Shown piece by piece: positions 30,655 to 40,601 of a DNA stretch of 64,000 nt; within the stretch, counting starts at the first letter, position 1, and each line of letters begins with the position of its first letter. A program made the translations under genes and the position numbers. The notes under the pieces were generated by a model. The model searched no databases. It had not been told where the DNA came from and saw only the letters and a list, made by a program, of their open reading frames with translations. Origin of the DNA: Cupriavidus sp. UYMMa02A (GTDB taxonomy: Bacteria; Pseudomonadota; Gammaproteobacteria; Burkholderiales; Burkholderiaceae); assembly GCA_001725945.1 (NCBI GenBank), contig LRMT01000049.1, positions 111,806 through 175,805 of the forward strand, read 5' to 3'.

Positions 30655-31500
30655 GATGACCACCACCGATCTGTCCATTGCCGACCCGATTGTTGCCGAC
30701 ATCGATTTGACCGCTCTGTCCACGGTTGCAGTAGACATCGGCGCCGACGACGTCTGGACCGAAGCGATGACGTCGAAGCCGAGCTGAGTGAGATGGAGGC
30801 CTCCGCCGACACGCTTCGCACGGAGGGCTTGATCTCGACGGCTGATCTCGAAAAGAAGAAGGCTGAAGTAGAGCGTACTCGCAAGCTGTTCCGTGAGCTG
30901 TCGCCTGAAGATCGCCAAGCTATCGTTCGCCGCCGGCGGGAACTCGGTCGTCAGATCCTCGAGCGCGAACTCGCTGGCGCCGCGGTGGTTGCGGTCGGCC
31001 TGACGCTGAACCATACCCGCCTGCGTCCGCTCTTCGAACAGTGGTGGCCGTATATGAACCGCATGTCGCTCAACCTGCAGCGCTTCGGCCCGTCGACGTT
31101 TTCCCGCAGCGAACTCACGACGGTCGAATCGTTCCTTGAGCGGGAGCTGGCTAAGCTGGAAGACTATGTCGACGAGCAGCTGCGCGTAGCCACTGCCTAC
31201 CGGCGACAGCGGGAGCAAGAGATGCGCGCGAAGGATGACATTGTCTTCCAGCCGACGATTACCCGCCCCTCCGTCGACATCGAGGTCCAGGCCTTCTCGC
31301 GCTTCGCTGTGCGCGCACTCCAGGTTCTCATCAAGTTCGACCAGACCATGGATCAGTTCGATTTCCTGGTGTGGAATGGCATTCGGGACATGACCGATGT
31401 GAACGACGAGGTAACACGTTTCCTGCGGAAGTTCCAGCCGCTTGGCCTGCGCAGCTACACGACTCATTTGAAGCTGATGACAACCGTGCGCGGAGTCTAA
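30655..31500 (+). pseudogene. AcaB/PFL_4669-like (DUF1845-type) protein, frameshifted
   Basis: An ATG at 30655 opens MMTTTDLSIADPIVADIDLT. Near 30765 the frame is lost, and the next one continues with VEAELSEMEASADTLRTEGL. It then gives a long, well-conserved-looking protein with FEQWWPYMNRMSLNLQRFGP, SELTTVESFLERELAKLEDY and VQAFSRFAVRALQVLIKFDQ. This reminds me of the DUF1845 family, which includes the IncC transfer activator AcaB and the ICE protein PFL_4669. The assignment is tentative. It is the last gene of the transfer operon and is followed by a repeat-rich regulatory region. Confidence 0.5.
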
Positions 31501-31533
31501 CGCAAGCGGGACGAACCGACTTGGTTGTCCAAA

Positions 31534-31709
31534 GTGCCACCAAGTCCCAATAGCGTTCACAGACACAACTGCGAGACATTGGGACAAAGTGCTTGGATGT
31601 GACACCAGGTGGCACTTGCTGTCATCTTCTAACAGCTCGCCGGCTCAGTTGTCTGGCACGAAGTGGCACTTCGGGGAACTTGCTAACCCCCAGTGGCAGA
31701 TCGTGGCAC
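31534..31709. promoter_or_regulatory. Cluster of TGGCAC elements with helical phasing and an inverted repeat
   Basis: Between the transfer operon and the helicase gene, TGGCAC occurs on the plus strand at 31610, 31654, 31664 and 31704. It also occurs once inverted at 31534, and as a near match TGGCAG at 31694. The pairs 31654/31664 and 31694/31704 are each exactly 10 bp apart and 40 bp from each other, that is, on the same face of the helix. The 8-bp inverted repeat GTCCCAAT...ATTGGGAC (31543-31550 and 31577-31584) lies beside them. The arrangement suggests an operator for a cooperative regulator, or part of an oriT. It ends just before the helicase start at 31733. Confidence 0.5.
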
Positions 31710-31732
31710 CAAACGCTACATCGCGATTCACC

Positions 31733-33468
31733 ATGCCGCTCATAAAGGTATTAGAAGGCTTGAACCCCGCGCAGCGCGAAGTCGTTGATCTGCGCCATCA
31801 CTGCGTCGCCGTGGCCGTGCCTGGCGGTGGAAAGACGGCGACGATCGCTGCCAAGGCGGCAGTGTTGCTCGCGTCTCCGAACGCGACCGTGGGCGCTGTC
31901 ACGTTCAGCAAGGATGCTGCGGTCGAACTGCGCGATCGCATCCTCGCACTAGCCCGCCCTGACGCCAAGAAGCATTTGCTTGCCGGCACGTTCCATTCTC
32001 TCGCCTATAAACAGCTTGGACGACGCAACGGCCGCGCGCCAGACATCGCCACCGACGGCGATCGCACCGGCCTGCTCATCAAGGTGCTCTCCGACGTCGG
32101 TTTGGACTGGAAGGTGGAGGACGCTATCGCAGCAATCGAAGCCATCAAGACCAACTTCGGCCAAGCGCAAAGCGGCAGCGCGGAAGAGATACTTTACCGT
32201 GGCTACCAGGATTCACTGGAACGAAACGGCAAGATTGATTTCCAGGACATGCTTCGACTCGCGGTGGAAGGCATGCAGAACGGCACCATCGAGCCTTACC
32301 CTTTCACGTACCTCCTGGTCGACGAATTTCAGGACACTGACCCACTGCAGTTCGAATGGATTGCGTTGCATGCCCATGCCGGTTCGATCTTGACCGTGGT
32401 TGGCGACGACGACCAAAGCATCTATGGCTTCCGCTCGGCGTTGGGTTTCCGGGGAATGGAGTCGTTCATTCGGCAGTTCGATGCGCAACAAGTGGTGCTA
32501 GGCAACAACTACCGTTGCCACGCCGAAATCCTGGGCGCGGCCGACAGGGTCATTCGGAATAACCGCGACAGAATCCCGAAGGAGTTGGTCGCGCACAAGG
32601 GCCCCGGTGGGCAGGTTCAGTTCCAGCGCTTCCCTGACGAGTACGCCGAGGCGGTGGCCGCCATGGACCACTTGGGGGTGGCACTGCGGAATGGCCAGTC
32701 GGCGGCAGTCCTTGCTCGTACCAATCGCATCCTTGATCCGGTCGAGGCCGTTTGCCGGTCTCATGGGGTCAAGTATTTCCGGGCGTCCGGCAAGTCGATC
32801 CTGAGCCGCCCAGAGGCTGCCCTGATGTGCAATCTTCTGGAACTGGTCCAGAAGACGAAAGACACCGGCGTCGATGCCCTATTGTCCTTTGTCGGGATCG
32901 GAACTCAAGAACTCAGGCTCCTGTACAGCAAGGGGCGCGCCAATACAGATCAGCGCCAGAGAAAAGAGCTTCTGGAGCTGGGCCTGTCGGAAACGTCAGC
33001 CGATCACTATCGGGAACTCATGAAGCGGCTTGCGGAGTGGCGATCGCTCTGCGACAGGCAGTTTTACTCCTTGGTGCTGGAAGGTGCGCGCGAGTGGATG
33101 ATGGAACATACCGACGCCGATCCTGCCCGTCGTGCCATTACCACGACCTATGACGTGCTATCCCGCTCAACGGTCCATTCTCCGACCGCCTGGAGTTTCT
33201 GCGCCGTGACAACAACGAGCCGTCGGCGGATGCGCTGATCCTGACAACCATGCACAGCTCCAAGGGGCTGGAGTGGGATCGGGTATGGATCATTCGGGCG
33301 GAGGAAACCGTTGTGCCCGATGAGAAAAGCACAGAATCGGAAGAGCGTCGCCTGTTCTATGTGGCGTTGACCAGAGCGCGCGAGGATCTGCGCCTATCGA
33401 TGGCGAAGAAGAATCCGACCTCTCGATTTGTCTTGGAGGCAGGTATTGATGCGGCGATCACTACATGA
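31733..33468 (+). pseudogene. UvrD/Rep-type DNA helicase (~578 aa), frameshifted
   Basis: Superfamily 1A helicase. Motifs in order: Q-motif region LNPAQREVV, motif I VPGGGKTATIAAKAA, motif Ia TFSKDAAVELRDRI, motif II LLVDEFQDTDPLQ, motif III VVGDDDQSIYGFR, motif IV NNYRC, motif V TMHSSKGLEWDRVWII and motif VI RRLFYVALTRAREDL. One frameshift near 33165 puts motifs V and VI in another frame. The start at 31733 (MPLIKVLEGLNPAQREV) is chosen because residues upstream are encoded by the repeat cluster and do not look like protein. At about 578 residues it is shorter than chromosomal UvrD (about 720). It may help plasmid replication or transfer. Confidence 0.82.
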
Positions 33469-33700
33469 TGCCGCAAGAGACATGGCGCTGTGGCCTGGTG
33501 TTTGCTGCCAGCAAACGGAAGCTCGCGCAAGAAGGGATGACGTCCGACTTGCGCGCAAGAATCCCGGGATCGAACTGCCAATGACTGCGCGACCACTGAT
33601 CGCCACTCCTCTACTTGTCCGCCGCGGCATAAGTGCGGCGCGGCCACTCGGATTTCCAAGGAGGAGTGGATGAGCCCGTAGGCGTCTCCATAGGCGAAAA

Positions 33701-33730
33701 AAAAACCTGGAGTTGCAGCTCCAGGTTTTT
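33701..33730. terminator. Bidirectional terminator after the helicase gene
   Basis: A 12-bp perfect stem AAAAACCTGGAG / CTCCAGGTTTTT with the 6-base loop TTGCAG. An A-run on one side and a T-run on the other mean it can end transcription from both strands. It follows the helicase stop by about 230 bases. Confidence 0.8.
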
Positions 33731-33901
33731 CATCGGCATAGGCAAAAGAGGTCACGAGCTTCGAAACCCCTCTCGATCTACAAGACAGATCGAGTGTACG
33801 AAGCTCGCGCCTTCGCTGTCAATGCTTCCTTTCCAAGTTTGCGCTGATCGATCGAAGATGAAAAATAGCTTCGACGGGCTTCCTATTGCCCGAAGAACAA
33901 C

Positions 33902-35094
33902 GATGTGCAGCGGTACGTCGCGTGTTCCCAACCCTGTCGCCACCGATGACCGGGAACCGAAGGCAGCCAGGCTCGATGCCGGCCGGCTGCCTGACGGATT
34001 CTTAAAGCAATCGCACTGGTCTACGAGTCCGATGGACTTCGGGCTTTGCACATCACGAACCGTCAGGTACTGGCCACGCTCGTCCGCTTCGCTTTGAACC
34101 AGCAGGATCCTTCCGCGCTCGCCTTCATCAAGAAGTCAACGATTGCGCAACACCTCGGGATCAGCGAGGCCACGGTCTATCGAGCGCTCGGCGCGCTTGA
34201 AGATGCCGGGCTTATTGAGCGTGAACGGCAGCAGCGCACCAGGGCACAGCTCGAGGTCGTTGGACGGATCGGTTTCTCCGCAAAGTTACTCCGATGCATT
34301 GGGATCGCCAGTCCGCAGCTTCAGTCCACTGTCCACGTTCGGGCCTGCTCTGATGAGTCCGGGGCCCTACACATATCGCACCGGTGAGTGGCGTAAACAA
34401 GGCCATGCAGTCTTCTACGAAGAAACATCCGGGGCCGGGATCCTTTTTGCTGATTGAAGGTCGCGCGGTGCCGGTGGACCTCGCGCCTCTGGTACTCGAG
34501 CAAGCGCTAAAGATCTCCGCACTGTTCCTACTGATGAAGCTTGCGCGAACGGCGGGCCACCGATTGTCGGACGTCGTCTCGGCGGTTGGCAATGCGCGCA
34601 GGCCGCTCCGGGGGCGAGAACTGTTCGCGTACCTCAAGTCGCTCCTCGAAAAGCCTGTTGACTATGGACATGTAGTCCGGACGCGGAAGCTCCGTGAAGA
34701 CGAAGAACGCGCAGCCGAGGCTCGGGCCACGCAAGAGCGGCAGCAGATTGCCGGACTCGTAGAGAGGTACCGCGGCAAACTGGTTTCGGCACCCGACGGA
34801 TCGACCTATGAGGTCGATTCTGCATCCATCGTGATCACCGACGCTAACGGTCGCCGAAGCTCGTTGGCGCATGACCGGGCGCGTGCCTGGCTTGTCGAGA
34901 TGGACCGAGTCGCGTCCGGGCTGGCCTTTGCCCCTGCCCTGCAGGCTCAAGCTGAAGGTAGGCGCTTGTCGTCAGAGACGGTGCGCGCAGCTATTGAACG
35001 TCTACGCGGCGTGATGGGGAAAAGCCCCAGTCACAACATCCCCGTGAAGCAGCGGGGAGTCGCATTTCGCGCGCAATCACGCTTTCCGACGTGA
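33902..35094 (+). pseudogene. HTH plasmid protein (~395 aa), at least two frameshifts
   Basis: Three frames join into one protein. First, MCSGTSRVPNPVATDDREPK from 33902. After a break near 34003, ALVYESDGLRALHITNRQVL and a winged helix-turn-helix STIAQHLGISEATVYRALGA. After a break near 34300-34390, GPGSFLLIEGRAVPVDLAPL and a long C-terminal part with AEARATQERQQIAGLVERYR. The helix-turn-helix resembles MarR/GntR-like winged helices and those of some plasmid replication or control proteins. Its position next to repA and parAB suggests a plasmid maintenance or regulatory role. I cannot name the family. Confidence 0.5.
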
Positions 35095-35169
35095 CGTAAC
35101 AGCCCGCTGAATGCTGTCTTGCGTGCCAACGCTTCCCGCCGTATTCAATCGCTGCAGCTGGGTCTGATC

Positions 35170-35216
35170 ATGTTCCGCCGAAACCCGCGATCAGCTTTCC
35201 GCCGAAGCCGGTGATC
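35170..35216. repeat. IS21-type multiple terminal repeats, remnant
   Basis: GTTCCGCCGAAACCCGCGATCA is followed directly by CTTTCCGCCGAAGCCGGTGATCA. Repeats of the type TTCCGCCGAA-N4-6-TGATCA in tandem are the transposase-binding sites at the ends of a subgroup of IS21 elements. No istA or istB sequence is seen next to them, so only the end of such an element is left. Confidence 0.55.
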
Positions 35217-35335
35217 ACGTTCTTCGAGATGACACTATTCTGGTCGACGAGGTGTCAGTCGGTGCCACCGGCCGGTACGCGCGGGAAACGCGAGCTCCAG
35301 TCATCAGTGACATGCGCGCCCGTGGCAGGAAGCGC

Positions 35336-35649
35336 CTAGTACCGCCGCACGGAGGTCATGACAGTTTGGCTGGGTTGCAGGACAGGCAAGCAGTTGTGGT
35401 CAACGAGCAGTTCGATGGTGCGAGCGATGCCTGCTTTCCGGCGGATCAATCCATTGCGTTCGAGGTTGAGCACCATTTGATGGACGGAAGGAGCCGTGAC
35501 GGCGAAGAAGCGCTACATGTCGCGCTCGGCAGGGCGCGACCAATTATCAAGCTGTAGGCCCAGATGAAGGCTAGATACTGACCTTGCTTTTCGGTGAAGC
35601 TCGGGCGGGCTGAGCGCTCGCCAGGCAATGGAAGCGATTTCTGATTCAT
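35336..35649 (-). pseudogene. LexA-like winged-helix protein, frameshift and internal stop
   Basis: The minus strand starts at 35649 with MNQKSLPLPGERSARPSFTE, then KQGQYLAFIWAYSLI. After a frameshift near 35540 it continues with PAERDM-stop-RFFAVTAPSVHQM and VLNLERNGLIRRKAGIARTI to the stop at 35336. The stop inside the protein is TAG where CAG is expected. The pattern (F-E-KQGQYLAFI-AY, then RFF-VT-PSVHQMV--LE--GLI-R) is that of small LexA-DNA-binding-domain-like proteins often found with mobile elements. Two lesions of different type argue for real decay rather than a sequencing slip. Confidence 0.6.
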
Positions 35650-35697
35650 TCGGCCCCCCCCCAGTCAAAGGAGGCCCCCCAACGGAGGTCATCCGAA

Positions 35698-36160
35698 TGA
35701 ATCTACGCTATCGAGTCGAACTCGATCAATCCGAGCCTGAGGCGGCGCTTGCTGCCATGCTAAGCGGCGGCAAGCATGCGGCACGCGAGCTGAAGCAAGC
35801 GCAATTCCTGCTTGCGGCGCACGCTGGCCAGGATGACGCGAGCATTGCCGCCACCGTGGCGGTTGGCGAATCCACGGTGTACCGCACCAAGCGCCGCTCC
35901 GTGGAGACGGGTCTGGAAGCGCAGCCGGCGTGTGGGTCGATAGATCGTCTGAATTCCACTACACCCCCAAGCACGCCAGTCGGCTCAACATGGTCGAGAT
36001 CGAAATCGGCGTGCTGCGAAGCCGGTGCCTGGATCCCCGCATCGATTGCTGCGATCGGCTTATCACCGAGGTCGTGGCTTGGGAGCAACTGCGAAACGCC
36101 AGCGGCGCTCACATCAACTGGGTGTTCTCTACCGAAACGGCACGGGAAAAATGGTCGAAG
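35698..36160 (+). pseudogene. IS630-family transposase, internal deletion
   Basis: An ATG at 35698 opens MNLRYRVELDQSEPEAALAA and gives the N-terminal helix-turn-helix typical of IS630 transposases (ELKQAQFLLAAHAGQDDASI, AATVAVGESTVYRTKRRSVE). The catalytic middle is deleted. From about 35940 another frame gives the C-terminus: EFHYTPKHASRLNMVEIEIG, ending AHINWVFSTETARE. The first and second catalytic Asp are gone; only the region of the final Glu (MVEIEI) remains. Upstream, at 35648-35690, are runs of C (two groups of six or more) around GTCAAAGGAGG. Confidence 0.72.
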
Positions 36161-36210
36161 CCTACCCTGTACCGAACTCTGACAACCGTCATAACCTCTG
36201 TGCAGAGGTA

Positions 36211-37613
36211 CTAGTCTTTTGTGCGCGCTTTTTTCGATCGCGAATAGACGTGAGTACAGAAGGCTTCTGCGACTACACGATTGACAGTAAGGATGGTTGT
36301 GGGAGTCAACCTGTCACGGGGAACCCCTTGCCTGTCAATAAGCCGCTGTGGCAACAATTGAGACACGAAGGATTGGACCAGGTCTTTTCTCACGTTGTCG
36401 TCGGCAGCCTCGAAAATCTGCTTCCCAATGTTGATTTCGTCAAGCAGCTTGGCCGTAGCTAGATCGTTTTGAGCTTGGAGACTGGCTTCAACCTTGGCAC
36501 GCGCATCATCCCGCCCGCGCCTTTCATTCCTGGCTTCCTCGAGCTGCTTGGCCTTGACCTCTGCCATGCGACGGTCAGCGTCGCCAAGCCGGAACTTGCC
36601 TTCGATGGCTCGTAATAGGTATCCCTTTGGACTGCTGGTGACCTTTCCTTCGTTCACCTTAGCACGGGTATATTCGATAGCCCGTTCGATGACCTCGTCG
36701 GTCCAGTCCGCGCGGTTCTTAGCAATCCGGTCAAACTCGGGCACATCAAAAGCAAACTCATTGTGGAGAGTGAGATACATCGAGTCGTCAATTCCCGCTC
36801 TCGCTGCATCTGCGCCTTGCTTCTTGGTGAACCGAAACCGGATTTTCAACTTCTCGGGCGGGACACGTTCTGCGTTCGGCTCCCAGCTCACGTCAAAATC
36901 TGAAACCTGATTGAGTTGCTGGATAGCTGGAACCAGAAAGTGTTTCTTGAACTCCTTGACCTCTTTGCGCGACTCACCAACCTTACCCGGCCATTCGAGA
37001 AGATCGCTGTATGCAAACCACTCAGTAATGCCGGGCCCCTCGCACGGAATAAGGCGGTCGTAGATGGCTCGCGCAAGTGATAACGAGAACGACGTAGAGG
37101 CTCGCAAGCTCAGCCAATGTGCCTTGTACGGGTTGATGAGATATTTGATTACCCGACCGGACAGGAGGATGAAGACGACGTTGCGCTCAATGTAGCAGTC
37201 GCCAAGGAGACCAATCGTGCCCCACGAATCCTTCTCGGTTATCTCCTCGATAGATGGGGCGGTCATGATGTCACGCGCGCATTTGCGGCCAATCGCATCT
37301 GCGAAACGAGGTGGGCATGGTTACGACTCCCTTCGTAACGCATAAGCCACTTGAAGTAGTTTACCTCCGCAGTAAACGTGTAGACCTTGTCGTCGAGCAG
37401 CTCCTCCGGTGCTTTGGTTGCAACGATAAAGTACGCGGCATCCAGAATGCGACGTGCGGCAATACCCAGGCCGCCGACCCTCGTGAATATATTGTTTCGG
37501 ATGAAACCAATCTCTCGCGTCGACTCATGAATCGGCCTGCCTTGTCCGGACATGTCTTCAAAAATGTCCAAGGCGAGCTGATGCGGCGTGACGGTGAGAG
37601 CTTGGTTTTCCAT
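36211..37613 (-). pseudogene. repA: Replication initiator RepA (Rep_3-like winged helix), one frameshift
   Basis: Plasmid initiator that binds the adjacent iterons. The start is placed at 37613 (MENQALTVTPHQLALDIFED). The N-terminal winged helix includes FTAEVNYFKWLMRYEGSRNH and AHLVSQMRLAANAR. The second half (ITEKDSWGTIGLLGDCYIER, AHWLSLRASTSFSLSLARAI, YSDLLEWPGKVGESRKEVKE) resembles the second winged helix of Rep_3 initiators. At 37263-37270 the frame is shifted in GCGCGCGTG: with one GC fewer the sequence would read ANARDIMTAPS without a break, so a dinucleotide gain is the simplest lesion. About 467 residues. If the frameshift were real the plasmid could not replicate from this origin. 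Confidence 0.78.
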
Positions 37614-37659
37614 GTGTTCTTGTGATTCCAACCTCGGCACTCTATCAGCGGAGATTGGC

Positions 37660-38040
37660 ATGTCAACACAAAAACCGCCCCGGTCCTCGCAGGCGATCAG
37701 CCCAAAAACCGCCCCTACACACTTGCCAAGCACACAAAAACCGCCCCTCCAGTCACAACTTTCGTCCACCGTCGACCAATTTGCATCCCAGGCGACACAA
37801 AAACCGTCTCACTACGCCCAAAAACCGTACCTATCCACAGGGTGGGGCCTTGATTTATAAGCATTTTTGGCCTCTGTTTGTTTGTCTGTGGGTTTTGTCT
37901 TTCAAAAAATACAAACCGACCGGCAACACCAAAAAGTGCTTTGCCAGCAAGGTCGACCGCTAAGCCTTTGAAAAATAAGGGAAAAGGGCGAAGACAAAAT
38001 GGTGCACAAAAACCGACCCAGGGGTGGTTTTGTGCGGGCC
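37660..38040. other. oriV: Iteron origin of replication (oriV)
   Basis: Six direct copies of CAAAAACCG start at 37669, 37703, 37735, 37798, 37819 and 38007. The first three share the longer form CAAAAACCGCCCC and are spaced 34 and 32 bp apart. An inverted relative, GGGGTGGTTTTGTGC, lies at 38021-38035. A DnaA-box-like TATCCACAG (37832-37840) is followed by an A/T-rich stretch (37850-37920) suited to opening. The block lies between the divergent repA and parA genes. RepA binding and DnaA loading are expected here. Confidence 0.85.
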
Positions 38041-38255
38041 AGGATTTGGCGTCTAGAGGATGGCTAGCGACGGGGGCTGCCCAAAAGTAACGATGGGCAC
38101 ACGCGAACTTCTGTAGAAATGCTAAAAGTCCACCGATGCAGCTGAATTTGAGGAGCTTTTTTCACGTGGAGGCCAAAAAGTAGCCTCAATACAACCTTGT
38201 TTACGCATATTCGTGTATTCTGCGCTTCAACATCACAACATGGAGAAAGCGCGGA

Positions 38256-39464
38256 ATGGCTAACGTAGGCACCCTACCGATGGAAGACCGCAAGGTCACC
38301 CTGCGCGAAGTTGCGGACTTCGCTGACAATCTCGGGCCGTTCGCGGATAACCTTCGCGAGCAAATTCTTGCGCCGCGCCGCGGAAGCTTGCACCTATATA
38401 TACGATCAGTGAACTGGCTGAGTTGTGCAGCCTTACCCGCCAACAGATTCAATACCTAGTTTCGAAAGGTGATTCGAACCTTCCCGCGGGAACTCTGAAT
38501 GGAACCGGTCGAAGCCGGACGTTACGCTGCCTGAAGTTCGCGCGTGGGTGCAGATGCTTCTGATATATATCAGACCCGCCTCGGGGAGGCCGACGCCAAT
38601 TTCAAGGGCAAGGTTTTGACTACTGCTCAGCTGAAAGGCGGGTCTGCAAAAACGACGACGACAGTTTGTCTTGCTCAGGCGCTGAGTCTACTGGGCCGCA
38701 AGGTTCTGGTCATCGACCTTGACCCTCAAGCCTCTGCATCTGAGCTCTGCGGACTTTACGCGGAAAAGGAGATTTCCGGTGAAGACACTGTGCTGCCGTA
38801 TATCTTTGACCAGAACGTGGAGGGGGGCTTGGGCTCTCGCGTGCAATCGACGTACTGGGATGGCATGGACATCATTCCCGGACACACTTTCCTTTACGGC
38901 GCGGAGTTTCTGTTGCCAGCACGGCAGAAAACCATCCAGGGGTACCGATTCTGGGCGGTGCTACGGCAAGGGCTGGAGCCGCTGAAGTCCCAGTATGACT
39001 ATATCCTGATCGATACCTCACCGTCGCTTTCATACATGAACCTGAACGCGCTGCTCGCAGCAGACGCGCTTGTCATGCCGATGATTCCTGAGAACCTGGA
39101 TTTCATCAGCTCGCTCGCCTTCTGGCGCCTGTTTTCGGATGTTGCGGAGGACTTTCTGCCGTACGAGGAAGATAAGGTATACGAGTGCATCTCTATCTTG
39201 CTATCGAAGGTTGACTACGGGAAGACTTCGTCGGCGCCTGTTGTTCGACAGTGGGCCCAAACTGCCTACGGGCGTTGGCTCGACCCTTTCGAGATTCCGT
39301 CGAGCTCAGTAATGAGTGGCGGCGCCTTGTCCTTCTCGACTGCACTTGACGTCGTGAGTACTCATTCGACTGCAAAGTCTCTACAGCGTGTCAAGCAGCC
39401 CATGATGCAGTACGCGAAATGGTTGGACGATATGTTCGTCAAGTCCTGGAAGGAGGCGGCATGA
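38256..39464 (+). pseudogene. parA: ParA partition ATPase with N-terminal HTH, frameshifts in the HTH part
   Basis: Type Ia partition ATPase. The ATPase part is intact from about 38600: the deviant Walker A is KGGSAKTTTTVCLAQ, then VLVIDLDPQASASELCGLY, DYILIDTSPSLSYMNLNALL and the C-terminal LSFSTALDVVSTHSTAKSLQ. The N-terminal DNA-binding part starts at 38256 (MANVGTLPMEDRKVTLREVA) and continues in other frames as APIYTISELAELCSLTRQQI and then TLPEVRAWVQ, so at least three breaks occur between 38385 and 38550. A downstream ATG at 38544 could give a shorter ParA without the autorepression domain. The stop overlaps the parB start (ATGA). Confidence 0.85.
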
Positions 39465-40437
39465 GCAACAACATCCGAGAACAGTTGATGGCCAAAACGG
39501 CCAACTTGCCGACACCCGCTGATTTTAAAGGCGAGACCAAGAAGGAAAAGACGTCTCGCGGTCCGCAAACAATGCCTGGCCTGACGAGTGCTCTGTCGGT
39601 GGCACAGATGCGAATTCAAGAACTTGAGGCGAAGGGCATCGAGACACAGCTTGCTGTCGGCACCATCGTACCTAATCCTTGGCAGCCGCGTCGTCAGTTC
39701 AATGAAGCAAAGCTTTCAGAGCTCGCGCGCTCGATTGCAGAAGCAGGCTTGCTGCAGGCTGTGACCGTTCGCCGTTTCGGTGAGGGTTATCAGCTTGTCG
39801 CCGGGGAACGGCGTTGGCGTGCCCACAAGCTCCTCAACAAGGAAACTGTCCGAGCAGTGGTCATTGAATGTACTGACCAGGATATGGCAGCGCTGGCGTT
39901 GATGGAGAATGTGACGCGGGATGATCTGTCTGACTACGAGATTGCTATTGCTGTTCGTCGCACTGAGTCGGAGTTTTCCACGCGTACCCGACTCGCTGAG
40001 GTAATGGGTGTGACGCGCAATGAACTGTACAAATTCTTGGCCTTCGACGAGCTACCTGATTTCGTTAAGCTAGACTTGGACTTGAACCCGTCCTTGCTCG
40101 GCGCAAATTCCGCTCAGGAAATTGCGAACTGTCTGAAGAAAACTGGCGATGATGGAGTGAACGCGCTTCGGGAACTATGGCCGATGGTGGTATCCGGCGA
40201 CCTGCTTATGAGTAAGGTCGCTGCGGCGATTAATACGCAGGTAACAAAGGGCTCGCCTGCGGCCAATGCGGGTGCCGAAGCATCTTGAAGATTTTTGCCG
40301 GCAAGGTTCAGGCTGGCAGTATCACGAAAGACGTCAAAGGTTTTACGTTGAAGTTCAAAGCTGGTGTGATAACGGAGGAGCAGGAAAGCGAACTCAGGGA
40401 TTACATCGGGAAAATGTTTTCCATCCAGTCCGAATAG
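39461..40437 (+). pseudogene. parB: ParB centromere-binding protein, one frameshift near the C-terminus
   Basis: Binds parS and stimulates ParA. The N-terminal ParA-interacting part is followed by the ParB/Srx CTP-binding domain (VGTIVPNPWQPRRQFNEAKL, LVAGERRWRAHKLL) and a helix-turn-helix (EFSTRTRLAEVMGVTRNELY). The frame stops at 40286-40288 after GAEAS. The next frame goes on with KIFAGKVQAGSITKDVKGFT and ends YIGKMFSIQSE at 40437, a natural dimerisation domain, so one base is missing near 40285. An intrinsic terminator follows at 40453. The start ATG at 39461 follows GGAGGCGGC. Confidence 0.88.
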
Positions 40438-40452
40438 AACCCAAAGGACCCG

Positions 40453-40478
40453 CCCGCCACGATTGGCGGGTTTTTTAT
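40453..40478 (+). terminator. Terminator of the parAB operon
   Basis: CCCGCC-ACGATT-GGCGGG followed by TTTTTTATT, 16 bases after the restored parB stop. A clear intrinsic terminator. Confidence 0.85.
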
Positions 40479-40525
40479 TCCAGCTTCCACTCACTGCCTA
40501 TGGGTCGAGCGCTAAGGCGTCAATA

Positions 40526-40543
40526 GTGTTCTTATAAGAACAT
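40526..40543. repeat. parS: parS-like palindrome 1
   Basis: GTGTTCTTATAAGAACAT, one base short of the perfect 18-bp palindrome seen in the other three copies. It is preceded by GCTAAGGCG, which also precedes copy 2. Expected ParB binding site. Confidence 0.75.
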
Positions 40544-40583
40544 GCGCTGGACTGTTCCAGCTAAGGCGACCTCAAATCGCCGA

Positions 40584-40601
40584 GTGTTCTTATAAGAACA
40601 C
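40584..40601. repeat. parS: parS-like palindrome 2
   Basis: Perfect palindrome GTGTTCTTATAAGAACAC, 58 bp after copy 1. It lies directly downstream of parB, the usual place for a type Ia centromere. Confidence 0.82.

Noticed and set aside
37660..38040. Iterons as a CRISPR array
   Set aside because: Repeats are only 9-14 bp, irregularly spaced, and no cas genes are present.
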